DNA of 13,885 bases from Enterospora canceri (taxonomy: Eukaryota; Microsporidia; Enterocytozoonidae), in contig LWDP01000053.1 of the NCBI GenBank assembly GCA_002087915.1, positions 1 through 13,885 of the forward strand, read 5' to 3'. Positions 1 through 7,166 of the stretch are shown piece by piece (position 1 is the first letter of the stretch; each line of letters starts with the position of its first letter). A program made the translations under genes and the position numbers. A model generated the notes under the pieces. The model was not told the origin of the DNA, made no database searches, and saw nothing but the letters and a program-made list of their open reading frames with translations.

Positions 1-1
1 A

Positions 2-799
2 CTTCAGGTATTTGCTGAGTATGGCTTGCGACATGAGCAGCTTTGCCTGTTGATCACTGATGGTGCCTCCTACAACATCCGTTGGTGTCGGTTGTTCTCG
101 GGCCATTACATCAACTGTCTGCACGTCACCTGCTTTGCGCACATCCTGCATAACATGTCTGAGGAAATATTTAGACGTTATCAGGGTGTATTGCAATTTA
201 TTGAAACGTTTAGCCACGTTTTGAGCAGGAACCCTGAAGCTACATCATTTTTCAGGTCGCTTGGAAAGTTCGAACATCCAATACGTGTTCGGTGGGGTAC
301 ACTGTTAAGGGCAACGAACTTCATCAACACCTATTTTGATCACATATTGATATTTTGTGATCAGAATAGGTCAGGTATCAAAAGTGACAGTTTCAAACTG
401 TTGGATATACAGTCCAGGAATCTTGATATTAAGGATAATATTAAAGAAATATCGGACTGCTATGGACACTTACCTGACCTCATAAAGAGGGTTGAGAAAC
501 GGTCTTTCTCGATTGAGGAAGCATATGACATGGGTTCAAAAATTAAGTTTCGAAATGATCCGATCAATTTGATGGGTTATTACACAAAGAAATTTAATAA
601 GAACCTGATAAGCGAAATTTGTAACAACACAATTACAGGTGTTGGGAACGGACAAATTGATCGCCTGAAGAAATGTCCATCAACATCTGTTGAGGTGGAG
701 CGGTCATTTTCTATGGTGACCAAAATGATGGCAAAGGATCGAAATTTCGACATGGCCAACTTTGAGGCTTACGTTATGATCAGATACAATAAAATGTGA
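2..799 (+). CDS. hAT-family transposase, 3' part (5' end outside window)
   Basis: The frame is open from the left edge to a TGA at 797-799, about 265 codons, so the N-terminus is missing. hAT transposases cut and paste DNA with an RNase H-like fold interrupted by a helical insertion. Visible landmarks in order: LITDGASYN near bases 50-75 (Asp of the catalytic core), CFAHILHN near 131-154 (the C..H pair), VRWGTLL near 285-305 (the RW motif), and STSVEVERSFSM near 680-712, whose Glu sits in the C-terminal dimerisation block that ends the protein. No frameshift or stop is seen, so this copy could be intact or recently active. An ATG lies out of frame at 21, and the first in-frame candidate is only a TTG, so the true start is upstream. 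The 3' terminal inverted repeat was not identified. Family assignment is by motif recognition; the exact hAT subfamily is unknown. Confidence 0.85.
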   Translation, partial: LQVFAEYGLRHEQLCLLITDGASYNIRWCRLFSGHYINCLHVTCFAHILHNMSEEIFRRYQGVLQFIETFSHVLSRNPEATSFFRSLGKFEHPIRVRWGTLLRATNFINTYFDHILIFCDQNRSGIKSDSFKLLDIQSRNLDIKDNIKEISDCYGHLPDLIKRVEKRSFSIEEAYDMGSKIKFRNDPINLMGYYTKKFNKNLISEICNNTITGVGNGQIDRLKKCPSTSVEVERSFSMVTKMMAKDRNFDMANFEAYVMIRYNKM

Positions 800-953
800 T
801 GAGAAATATTATTTTTTAAAATCTCATAAATTCTGGACAAACATACCGAGGTATAGTTCTATTACGTGCGCATGACGAAAAATTGTATTCAGGGGTAAAA
901 CCATTATTTTTTCGGCCACATTTATCCTAAGCGCTCATTGCCTAGGTTTGGAT

Positions 954-1038
954 AAAAACTTTACTACCCTCATTTACAAGGTAACAATTATATATTACAC
1001 ATTACCTATTAACATCATATTAATATAGTAAGGTTTTT
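954..1038. repeat. nested imperfect inverted repeat (about 85 bp)
   Basis: The 13-base left arm AAAAACTTTACTA (954-966) pairs with TAGTAAGGTTTTT (1026-1038) with one G-T wobble. Inside it a second pair, AGGTAA (979-984) and TTACCT (1002-1007), can also form. The sequence is AT-rich, so part of the pairing could be chance. It could fold in RNA or be a remnant of a small transposon end. Confidence 0.45.
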
Positions 1039-2006
1039 GAATTGGACGTAATCTTTATTGACATAAATATAAACAGAAATCACCAAACCCCATTTTGTAA
1101 ACATTCTGAAACAAACCTGTTTGCTTGGGTTTTTGAAAGTACTACGTCTTTCATTGAGGTAAAGCTACCTACAAGTGTTTTATGGTGTCATGTTTGCTAG
1201 CTGGTGTTATTTGCCTTTGTTTACTTTTCCGGGTTGCCCTAATAAGTACGTCATATTTAAGAGTAATAATGTGTTTGATTAGACACGTGTTTACTGGCTG
1301 ACTGATGTCAACAAATTGTCAAACCTGTCAAAGGAACTGTGCGAAACCTGATTTTCTAAGCCACAATTGGCATTAAATGCTACATCCTATTGTAGGCGCA
1401 ACATGTCATCCAATTGAGAATTCCAAACAAATAATAAATAAGATATGTTTTGAGGAATTACCGTTGTGTCGATAAAGAATAATGAACGTAGAACGAATGG
1501 AATACTGGCATCAGATGATCAATCAGATAGTTTATATAAATGGTCACGATAGTGATCAGCTAATAATTCCTATATTCTAATTTATCTGCTCAAACGAAAC
1601 AGTTCCTTGAGTATTCCTTTAGACCACTTTGCATAGTATGCTCATATCATCATTCGTTCAAGACACATAACATATTAAAGGCATTGATATATTTTTGATC
1701 AACAGTTTGTAGTTATGAACAGTGGAAAACCTTGAGAAATCAACGAGTAAATTATCTAATCACAAATATGTCCGTGTAAAAGACTGCTACAATCCTGCAT
1801 TAGTCAACAGTCATTCACTATAAAAACCATTTTCTATTAGTTTTTAACAATAAAAAGCTGAAATCCTAAAAAAACACTTACACAACACTATTTTAACTAC
1901 AATACTTTATATGTTCCAGTACTCTTTGCACATATTACGCTCATAAGAAACATATTTACCTTAAAACAAACAACCAAATTCCTGTTTATACAAAAAATCA
2001 TCTCAA

Positions 2007-2031
2007 ATAACCATGGGAATTTCACGGTTAT
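2007..2031. repeat. small hairpin
   Basis: ATAACC at 2007-2012 pairs with GGTTAT at 2026-2031; a single A/C mismatch is followed by TG/CA pairing around a 7-base loop. There is no adjacent gene and no U-tract typical of a terminator. Function unknown. Confidence 0.35.
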
Positions 2032-2200
2032 CCTATTTACTACAAACTTACAATATCGTATTGAATACTTCTGTAACCAATCTCATTACAATACTGCCTG
2101 TTCTGTTAGGTAGGAGAAACTGATTATCTGTATCGTTGTATACACTGTCTATTGAGGACTCCAGTTCCATTCTTGTCATTTTCAAAATGATGTTTCTTTT

Positions 2201-2284
2201 ATAGTCATTACTGAATAGGACTGTCACTTTTTATGTTCTTGTGAATAACCATTTGATCCTTCTCCTATTCAGTAATGCCACTAT
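2201..2284. repeat. inverted repeat with 20/22-base arms (84 bp)
   Basis: CATTACTGAATAGGA at 2206-2220 is repeated as its exact reverse complement at 2263-2277. The match continues outward (ATAGT at 2201-2205 against ACTAT at 2280-2284) after a 2-base indel. The loop is 42 bases and itself contains TCAC and GTGA that could pair. A 15-base perfect match this close is unlikely by chance even in AT-rich DNA. It resembles a miniature inverted-repeat element or a long RNA hairpin. I saw no target-site duplication. Confidence 0.6.
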
Positions 2285-2646
2285 CTATTCCCAATATAGT
2301 ATAAGAATCAGTGAATTTGCACCTGACATACTTTTTACTTGATTGAATATCCTGTTACCACATGTAGCCAACCTATAACTCTTATAAATAACTCCCTTGC
2401 ACTAATAAATCACACCTTAATCGCTTGATGAAACATCTCTATTTTTAAACAAATAAATCAGTCTCATCTGCCCTTTTTTTTATCAAAATTTACCTCTCAA
2501 ATATTAATCAAATTATGCCAAAATCACCTTATTCCCTCCATATATCTTTTTTTCTGCATTCTTTACTCCATTCATACCTGAATCAGCCATAGAATGCCTT
2601 TGTTTGTGTTTTGTTTTGATTCGCTTAAAATTGAAACAAAGGGGAG

Positions 2647-2649
2647 CCC
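2647..2649 (+). promoter_or_regulatory. CCC start-adjacent motif of the 199-aa gene
   Basis: CCC touches the ATG at 2650, the same arrangement as at 4239-4241. It supports choosing this ATG and this frame over the overlapping frames in the region. Confidence 0.55.
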
Positions 2650-3249
2650 ATGTTCAGCAAGCAGATTTACACACTCGACTTCACACTTGAAGAAACAAGC
2701 AAACACAGCCTGGGACTCGGTCTCAACCTGGAGAAAGAACACGCGTGCCACGACAGTGCACGATCCCACTGCCTGGCGCCAGCCAGCACCACTGAGAAAA
2801 CAAAGCCAAGACAGTACACATTTGAGGAATGTTACACTGCCGTAACAACTCAGATTGAGAGACACCTTGGAAAGCTATCAGCAGCCAAAGTAGCAGACAT
2901 GACTGAGATCCTATGCACTCTTCACGCCAATCTGCGAAATATGACACCTGTCCAGCAGAAGTCACACATGAAGGTCGTCCTAGAAGCGTACAACAGCCTC
3001 ATTGTCTTCTATAAGAAGACTATTGAGCAGATTGAGCAGCATCAGCCGAATAAGCCAGTCGATAAGTCTATTGATAAGGATAAGTCTAATAAGCACAATA
3101 ATGATAATAGCTGGTGTAGTGACAATTGCTACCAGCATAGAGCTGGAATTAGACAGATCCATTCTGGGAGAGCGGATCTGTTTGGTGCGATGTCGCGCAA
3201 CCTGACGACGTACTGTAGGAAGTACGCCCTGCTGAGAGAGAGGCTGTAG
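2650..3249 (+). CDS. hypothetical protein, 199 aa, function unknown
   Basis: I do not recognise this protein. The frame starts at an ATG preceded directly by CCC and ends at TAG 3247-3249, 33 bp from the convergent PP2A stop, with an AATAAA at 3261-3266 in that gap. Residues 1-55 look unstructured. Residues about 56-130 look helical and folded (blocks such as FEECYTAVTTQIERHLGKL and HMKVVLEAYNSLIVFYKKT). Residues 130-155 are a polar linker rich in Lys, Asp and Asn, and the Arg-rich C-terminus ends YALLRERL. There is no signal peptide, membrane segment or obvious catalytic motif. Overlapping frames on both strands at 2572-2865 weaken certainty about the N-terminus; the part after about 2815 is best supported. 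It is the first gene after the gene-poor stretch. It could be a fast-evolving subunit of a conserved complex or lineage-specific. Confidence 0.55.
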   Translation: MFSKQIYTLDFTLEETSKHSLGLGLNLEKEHACHDSARSHCLAPASTTEKTKPRQYTFEECYTAVTTQIERHLGKLSAAKVADMTEILCTLHANLRNMTPVQQKSHMKVVLEAYNSLIVFYKKTIEQIEQHQPNKPVDKSIDKDKSNKHNNDNSWCSDNCYQHRAGIRQIHSGRADLFGAMSRNLTTYCRKYALLRERL

Positions 3250-3282
3250 AGGGCTACTTGAATAAATTGGAGGAATATTTGT

Positions 3283-4197
3283 TCATAGGAAATAGTCTGG
3301 GATTCGACTGGACATGAAGTCTTCTACCCTGTTTGGAGACGGCTCAAACTGCGTGAAGTCGTAGGTGCCGTTCTCATTCAGCTCCATCAACGCAGCCATG
3401 TTTCCACAGCGGTAGCAGTAGTTTGGTGCCGTGAATATCGTAACACACGCCTTGTCGTGGTTCCACAGAAACCCGTCATTTACGATCTGGTGCCCCCTAC
3501 AAATCATTCTGATTCCATTTTTGGTCGCAAACTTGTCAGTCACGTCCTTCCCAAAGCAGTAGCCTGCGCCTCGTGGCGAGACACCCCATCCGTCTTCCTC
3601 GTACGGATCAGACCAGAGCAAGTCGCACATCGCCCCTGAGTGTGGGATTTCAATCCGCCTATCAATTTGTCTCAGGTCGTCTATGCTTTCAAAATTGGGG
3701 CTTAGACCACCGTGGCAGGCAAAGATGTCTCCACCAACCACTGCTGCAATAGGAAGGTAGTCAAACACGTCTGTGAACTTCTTCCAGACATCCACGTTCG
3801 CGTACTTCCTGATGCACTCATCGTAGAAGCCGTAGACCTGCGTAATCTGCCTGGATTCGTGGTTTCCTCGTAGAAGCCAGACGCGGTCAGGATGGAGCAC
3901 TTTCAGGCAGAGAAGTGTCGCAAATGTCTCCACTGAGTGGTAGCCTCTGTCCACGTAGTCTCCCATGAAGAGATAGTTTACACCTGGGGGCATTCCGCCT
4001 ATTTTGAAGAGTTCAAGCAGGTCATAGAACTGGCCGTGAGTGTCTCCGCATATTGTGACAGGTGATGGAACAGCAATCACATTCTCCTCCTTGATGAGGA
4101 TCTCGATGACTTTGGCGCAAAGAGCGCCTACCTCGACCTCATTTGGCTGCTTGCATTGAAGCAGCTTTTCTAACACCCTCTGAAAATCAGTATCCAT
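3283..4197 (-). CDS. serine/threonine phosphatase PP2A catalytic subunit
   Basis: This 304-aa protein is the catalytic subunit of PP2A, a cytosolic and nuclear Ser/Thr phosphatase with two metal ions that works with scaffold and regulatory subunits. All metallophosphatase motifs are present: GDTHG (51-55), GDYVDRG (79-85), RGNHE (110-114), HGGL (162-165) and a histidine in RGHQ (234-237, usually RAHQ). Inferred metal ligands are D52, H54, D80, N112, H162 and H236. Blocks such as [19 protein letters not shown] and [10 protein letters not shown], plus the C-terminal PDYFL, place it with PP2A rather than PP1. The tail reads IPDYFL, so the Thr that is phosphorylated in other PP2As is Ile; the Tyr and the methylatable terminal Leu remain. 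The start at 4197 gives the usual family N-terminus and has CCCC two bases upstream; an in-frame extension to 4284 would overlap the divergent gene and is rejected. Close to the typical 309 residues. Confidence 0.97.
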   Translation of the reverse strand: MDTDFQRVLEKLLQCKQPNEVEVGALCAKVIEILIKEENVIAVPSPVTICGDTHGQFYDLLELFKIGGMPPGVNYLFMGDYVDRGYHSVETFATLLCLKVLHPDRVWLLRGNHESRQITQVYGFYDECIRKYANVDVWKKFTDVFDYLPIAAVVGGDIFACHGGLSPNFESIDDLRQIDRRIEIPHSGAMCDLLWSDPYEEDGWGVSPRGAGYCFGKDVTDKFATKNGIRMICRGHQIVNDGFLWNHDKACVTIFTAPNYCYRCGNMAALMELNENGTYDFTQFEPSPNRVEDFMSSRIPDYFL

Positions 4198-4241
4198 TTG
4201 GGGTAGTAGAAAGGAGATTAGAGAAATAATCAAAAGTGCCC
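4198..4241. promoter_or_regulatory. 44-bp divergent promoter region (PP2A / coiled-coil gene)
   Basis: The two start codons are 44 bp apart. On the minus strand CCCC (complement of 4200-4203) sits two bases before the PP2A ATG. On the plus strand CCC (4239-4241) touches the ATG at 4242. Between them lies an A-rich core, with AATAATCAAAAG at 4226-4237. All initiation signals for both genes must fit here or inside the neighbouring coding regions. Confidence 0.6.
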
Positions 4242-5756
4242 ATGAAAAAGAACACCAAGAAGTATCTGTGGACCATAATAGCACTATTACTTATGATGAT
4301 ATTCACTGGTGTCATATATGCACAGCAGAGGAAGATAGATGCGCTGAATGAGAAGAATAATGATATTGATCAAATAGTCAAAAAGAAGCAATCACCAAAA
4401 AAGGGGGAGACTGGGACAGAGACAAGGAAGCTGAAGGAGGAGAATAAGCATCTGAATGAAATAAAGCAGATTGTGATTGAGTGGTTCAAGGAGAATGAAT
4501 TTGATAAAGCAGGACTACTTGATTTGGCCGATAAGATAGGGGTGCAACCGAGTTCAGAGAAGTTTAGAAATATCATTTTGAAAAGGAAAAAGCCTAATAA
4601 AATAATGAGGAGGTATTCTAAGATAGAAAGCATATTTGGAAAGAAATTACCAGTAAATAAGGCACTTGGGAACAAACCAAAAGCAAAATCAATAGGTGAA
4701 ATGGAGGAAAAGAATGAGCCAGAAAGTGCACCAAGAGCCAAAACAGCAGGTCAATTAGCTGAGATGAATCCAAAACAGTTTAAAGAGGAAGGCAGTAAAA
4801 AGAAGACTGAATCAGAATCAATAGACGCGCCTGTTGGTAATTCCACTGAGAATGGTTCATTGGAATGGGACAGTGTACATGATCTGGATGTTGAAGAAGA
4901 TGATCCAATAGAACTATTAAGCGTACTATTTGAAAAGTATACAATAATGGATAAGGGTGATCCAACTCGAGATGCATTAGATACACAAATCCATAATTAT
5001 ATAGAAATTGTGAAACGAACAGTAGATGAAGCATATTTGACCATATCATCAACAGAAAATGAAATAACGGACCTAAAAACTGAAATGTACACAGTTGAGC
5101 TTTCACTAAAGGCTTTGAAAGAGGAAAATGAGATTCTGAATGGCGAGAAAGAGGATTTAGTGGTTCAGATAGAGGAGATAAATAAGAAGAATGAGGAATT
5201 GAAGAAGAAAATAAAGAAGGCGACAAAGAAATCGTATGAGGAGAGTTCAGGTTCAGTAGAAGAGGAGGAAGAGGCTGTGTCTGAAAAGAAGAGTAAAAGT
5301 CCAGTTCCACGGAAATTTATGAGAACAGTGGCCGTAAGTACAGAAGATATATTGGAAGGAGAGGAGGAAGAAGTAAGAAGAAAAGAAAAGAAAGGGAGAA
5401 CGTCACGTGGATCACCAAAGAAAGAAGCAGAAATTGACGATCTACTTGAAAATTTAGAGTTGCAGCTGTCAGACCTACATATAAAGCACAAAATGTTGAA
5501 GGCACGCATGGTAGAAGTTACACAGAAAAACTTCGAATTGGAGGCCTACATTAGCCACTATGATGAAGAATACGGTAAAGCAGCCACGAAAAACATACAA
5601 TTGAAGCGAGAAAAAGATTTCCTTATTGACAGAATCAAGATGTATGAAGCACTGGAAGAGGAGAAGCGTAATCTACCTAAGGGAGAAACAGGTGTTATAG
5701 AAGAAGAAGGAGGGGAAACAGTGTTCTACAACCCAGAATCAGAAAAAGAAGATTAA
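4242..5756 (+). CDS. predicted secreted or membrane-anchored coiled-coil protein, 504 aa
   Basis: I do not recognise a family. The N-terminus is a clear signal peptide or signal anchor: basic residues 2-7, a hydrophobic core at about 9-25, and a plausible cleavage site after VIYA at residue 27. The rest is highly charged. Residues 60-120 are helical (block [20 protein letters not shown]). Residues 130-205 are low-complexity Lys/Glu/Ser. Residues 222-265 may form a small folded segment. Long coiled coils are likely at about 268-330 and 395-475, separated by an acidic Glu-rich and Ser/Lys-rich linker; the C-terminus is acidic. Start choice: a GTG six bases upstream is in frame, but the ATG at 4242 with CCC directly before it is the eukaryotic start. 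It is the first of three same-strand genes with gaps of 41 and 23 bp. Candidate roles are spore wall, polar tube or a host-exposed protein; this is inference. Confidence 0.85.
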   Translation: MKKNTKKYLWTIIALLLMMIFTGVIYAQQRKIDALNEKNNDIDQIVKKKQSPKKGETGTETRKLKEENKHLNEIKQIVIEWFKENEFDKAGLLDLADKIGVQPSSEKFRNIILKRKKPNKIMRRYSKIESIFGKKLPVNKALGNKPKAKSIGEMEEKNEPESAPRAKTAGQLAEMNPKQFKEEGSKKKTESESIDAPVGNSTENGSLEWDSVHDLDVEEDDPIELLSVLFEKYTIMDKGDPTRDALDTQIHNYIEIVKRTVDEAYLTISSTENEITDLKTEMYTVELSLKALKEENEILNGEKEDLVVQIEEINKKNEELKKKIKKATKKSYEESSGSVEEEEEAVSEKKSKSPVPRKFMRTVAVSTEDILEGEEEEVRRKEKKGRTSRGSPKKEAEIDDLLENLELQLSDLHIKHKMLKARMVEVTQKNFELEAYISHYDEEYGKAATKNIQLKREKDFLIDRIKMYEALEEEKRNLPKGETGVIEEEGGETVFYNPESEKED

Positions 5757-5780
5757 ATATTTGTTCATTATACAGTTTAT

Positions 5781-5793
5781 GTATTTATACCCC
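5781..5793 (+). promoter_or_regulatory. TATA-like box plus CCCC before the CCCH gene
   Basis: TATTTATA is followed at once by CCCC (5790-5793), four bases before the ATG at 5798. The only space available is the 41-bp gap after the upstream stop, so this pair is the most likely core promoter and start signal. Confidence 0.55.
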
Positions 5794-5797
5794 TGAA

Positions 5798-6415
5798 ATG
5801 AGAACTAAAAAACTACCACGTAGAAAACAAAACAAGCTCGATAAGATAGAAGACTGCTACTACTTCCTGTATTCTACGTGTCAGAGAGGACAAGAATGTG
5901 GATTTAGACACAATTTGCTCTCGAAACAGTGTAACATTCTTTGTGATGAATGGGATAGAACTGGCTCATGTCGTGAAGAGTGCCCATTAAGACACTCTCG
6001 CTACCATCTAAAGAAGAGTAGAGTGGATGAGATGTGTTACTGGGAGAACCACGGTGGATGCAAGAAGAGATTCTGTGAATTCAAGCACGAAAACGAGGAG
6101 AAAGACGAATGGAAGCGTGGTGAAATACAGGACTTGAATGAGGTCAGAAGAGAGAAGAACGAGATTGTGGCTGAGACCCAGGTGGATCCTGAGGAGTTTG
6201 AGACTGAGAGAAGGAAGAAGAGACGTGCTAAAATTGAGAACAGTAAAATTAAGAAAGCCAAGCAAATTATGGCACGTAAGCTTAAAAGAGACATGAAAGG
6301 AATGGATGCTGGAACACGACTGAATTTCGAGCGTGTTCTGAATTTGATAGAGGGAAAGAAGAGCGAGGATGACGACGATGCCGAACTGCGTGAGTTGGAA
6401 GACCTCTGTAAATAA
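5798..6415 (+). CDS. three-CCCH zinc-finger protein, ZC3H11A-like
   Basis: This 205-aa protein has three tandem CCCH fingers near its N-terminus: C20-x7-C28-x5-C34-x3-H38, C49-x8-C58-x3-C62-x3-H66 and C80-x7-C88-x4-C93-x3-H97. Finger spacing and surrounding residues (CYYFLYSTC, then CPLRH, then MCYWENHGGC) closely resemble the N-terminal triple finger of animal ZC3H11A, a nuclear protein that associates with the TREX mRNA-export machinery. The C-terminal half (100-205) is a charged helix with Lys/Arg clusters such as RRKKRRAKI and an acidic DDDD stretch, consistent with a nuclear RNA-associated protein. It is far shorter than the animal protein (about 800 residues), keeping little beyond the fingers. 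The start is an ATG four bases after CCCC. The stop codon overlaps an AATAAA-type signal (6411-6417). The ZC3H11A link is recognition by eye; the CCCH class itself is certain. Confidence 0.87.
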   Translation: MRTKKLPRRKQNKLDKIEDCYYFLYSTCQRGQECGFRHNLLSKQCNILCDEWDRTGSCREECPLRHSRYHLKKSRVDEMCYWENHGGCKKRFCEFKHENEEKDEWKRGEIQDLNEVRREKNEIVAETQVDPEEFETERRKKRRAKIENSKIKKAKQIMARKLKRDMKGMDAGTRLNFERVLNLIEGKKSEDDDDAELRELEDLCK

Positions 6416-6427
6416 ATGGCATTTTAG

Positions 6428-6430
6428 CCC
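6428..6430 (+). promoter_or_regulatory. CCC motif upstream of the 72-aa gene
   Basis: CCC lies eight bases before the ATG at 6439, within a 23-bp intergenic gap and after an AT-rich ATTTTAG. It supports this small ORF being a real gene. Confidence 0.45.
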
Positions 6431-6438
6431 ATTTTTAG

Positions 6439-6657
6439 ATGCACGAAAACAAAATCAACCAAATTGTTGAGCACCTCTGTTCATACATGAAAGGCAAGAA
6501 GGAGGAGAAGCAAATAGAAGAGAGGATGGCTGCTCTATTGGAACAAAATGATTTAAACAAGAACGAGATCATGGATGAAATGCTGCTTCTATTTGACAAA
6601 ATAGCGCCTGAAGAAATCAAACAGCAAATTTATAGGGAAATAAATGAGAACTTCTGA
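6439..6657 (+). CDS. small helical protein, 72 aa, function unknown
   Basis: This short ORF fills the gap between the CCCH gene (23 bp upstream) and the convergent gene ending at 6686 (28 bp away). It is predicted to be almost entirely helical and strongly charged, with heptad-like hydrophobic spacing (IVEHLCSYM, MAALLEQNDL, EIMDEMLLLFDKI). There is no membrane segment or signal peptide. The position, the upstream CCC and the absence of a competing reading make it a likely gene; an antisense ORF at 6435-6620 is its Ser/Ile-rich mirror. It could be a small subunit of a larger complex. No family assigned. Confidence 0.6.
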   Translation: MHENKINQIVEHLCSYMKGKKEEKQIEERMAALLEQNDLNKNEIMDEMLLLFDKIAPEEIKQQIYREINENF

Positions 6658-6685
6658 ATTGCCATAACCTGCTCCTGAATCCCAA

Positions 6686-7006
6686 TCACATTATCAGTTC
6701 GACCTTTTCCAATTCGAATGCGACTCCTCTCTCACCCTCTCCTGCTTTCTTGTAGTAGAAGATGTTTTCAAGGAGTTTCTCTGCGAATGCCTCTACGCCT
6801 GTTTCACTGTGGTTGATGTAAACGTGAATCAGATTGTACTTCCTGCTCTTCAGAATTCGCCTAATCCACCCCACGAAGTGCCTCCACTCGTAGTTCACGT
6901 GAATGGTGCACTCTCTTTTCTCTGATCTGCTGCTTCCAGCCTTGTACTGCACTTTATACTTGAATCCGCCTTCTCTGTAGTACTTGACCACACTCTTTTG
7001 TGTCAT
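6686..7006 (-). CDS. small basic protein, possible Alba-like (RNase P/MRP Pop7-type)
   Basis: This 106-aa protein has alternating strands and helices: a basic N-terminal hairpin (KYYREGGFKYKVQYKAG), a segment reading CTIHVNYEWRHFVGWIRRIL, then NLIHVYINHSETGVEAFAEKL and a final strand pair near the C-terminus. The order strand, helix, strand, glycine turn, helix resembles the Alba fold used by the RNase P/MRP subunits Pop7/Rpp20 and Pop6/Rpp25, in which the strand after the first helix leads into an alpha helix through a Gly. This is a structural guess, not a firm match. The start chosen is the ATG at 7006, eight bases after CCCC (complement of 7015-7018); the open frame extends 34 codons further only through a GTG start and gives a hydrophobic leader I consider spurious. 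It converges with the 72-aa gene and is divergent from eL18. Confidence 0.75.
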   Translation of the reverse strand: MTQKSVVKYYREGGFKYKVQYKAGSSRSEKRECTIHVNYEWRHFVGWIRRILKSRKYNLIHVYINHSETGVEAFAEKLLENIFYYKKAGEGERGVAFELEKVELIM

Positions 7007-7166
7007 TGTTAGTTGGGGAGAGAACAAGTGGACTATTTGATGGACTAACTGGTGTGAGATAACAACAAAATCAAGTAGACTGAAAACAGCAAACACAATT
7101 ACGGCCACACCTTACTAAACTAAAACACCAATAGCCCACTTCTCTTTTTTCACTATTTTTCCCCCA
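7007..7166. promoter_or_regulatory. divergent promoter region with CCAAT box (Alba-like gene / eL18)
   Basis: This 160-bp gap is the longest intergenic space in the packed part and serves both genes. For the minus-strand gene, CCCC (complement of 7015-7018) lies eight bases before its ATG. For eL18, a CCAAT pentamer at 7128-7132 lies 34 bases before the ATG, followed by a T-rich tract and CCCCC at 7161-7165, one base before the ATG. An inverted pair GTTAGT (7009-7014) and ACTAAC (near 7044-7049) is also present. A CCAAT box is notable because an NF-YA-like gene lies 3 kb away; binding is untested. Confidence 0.5.
7161..7165 (+). promoter_or_regulatory. CCCCC start-adjacent motif of eL18
   Basis: Five cytosines end one base before the ATG at 7167 and follow a T-rich tract. 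This is the strongest instance of the motif in the window and sits on the gene expected to be most highly expressed. Confidence 0.6.

Larger units (their letters stand above)
800..2649. other. AT-rich gene-poor stretch with inverted repeats
   Basis: No open frame of convincing length or composition is present in about 1.85 kb, whereas the rest of the window has gaps of 20-160 bp. I found no tRNA-like box A/box B pair and no rRNA. It begins just after the transposase stop, so the first part may be the element's 3' untranslated region and terminal repeat, but no terminal repeat could be matched. Several hairpin-capable inverted repeats occur (954-1038, 2007-2031, 2201-2284). The last 200 bases are pyrimidine-rich and AT-rich and lead into the next gene. 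It may be decayed mobile DNA; that is inference. Confidence 0.6.

Noticed and set aside
894..906. CAGGGGTAAAACC as a possible hAT terminal repeat
   Set aside because: hAT ends often start with CAGNG, but here the orientation is that of a left end, whereas the right end is expected; no matching partner is visible.
1491..1659. 9-base inverted pair GAACGAATG / CATTCGTTC
   Set aside because: Several 9-base matches are expected by chance within 1.85 kb at this spacing.
2572..2865. Overlapping open frames on both strands (97 aa minus; 83 aa plus at 2594-2845)
   Set aside because: They overlap the 199-aa frame, which has the CCC-ATG start and longer credible sequence; these look like chance frames, though they keep the N-terminus of the real gene uncertain.
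4198..4284. 29-residue N-terminal extension of PP2A
   Set aside because: It would overlap the divergent gene, is hydrophobic and unlike any PP2A, and the ATG at 4197 with CCCC upstream gives the standard family length.
4370..5509. Long antisense frames opposite the coiled-coil gene
   Set aside because: They are Ser/Phe/Leu-rich mirrors of Lys/Glu-rich codons; such purine-biased coding strands commonly create open antisense frames.
7007..7108. 34-codon upstream extension of the Alba-like protein
   Set aside because: It begins at GTG rather than ATG; the internal ATG at 7006 has CCCC eight bases upstream.
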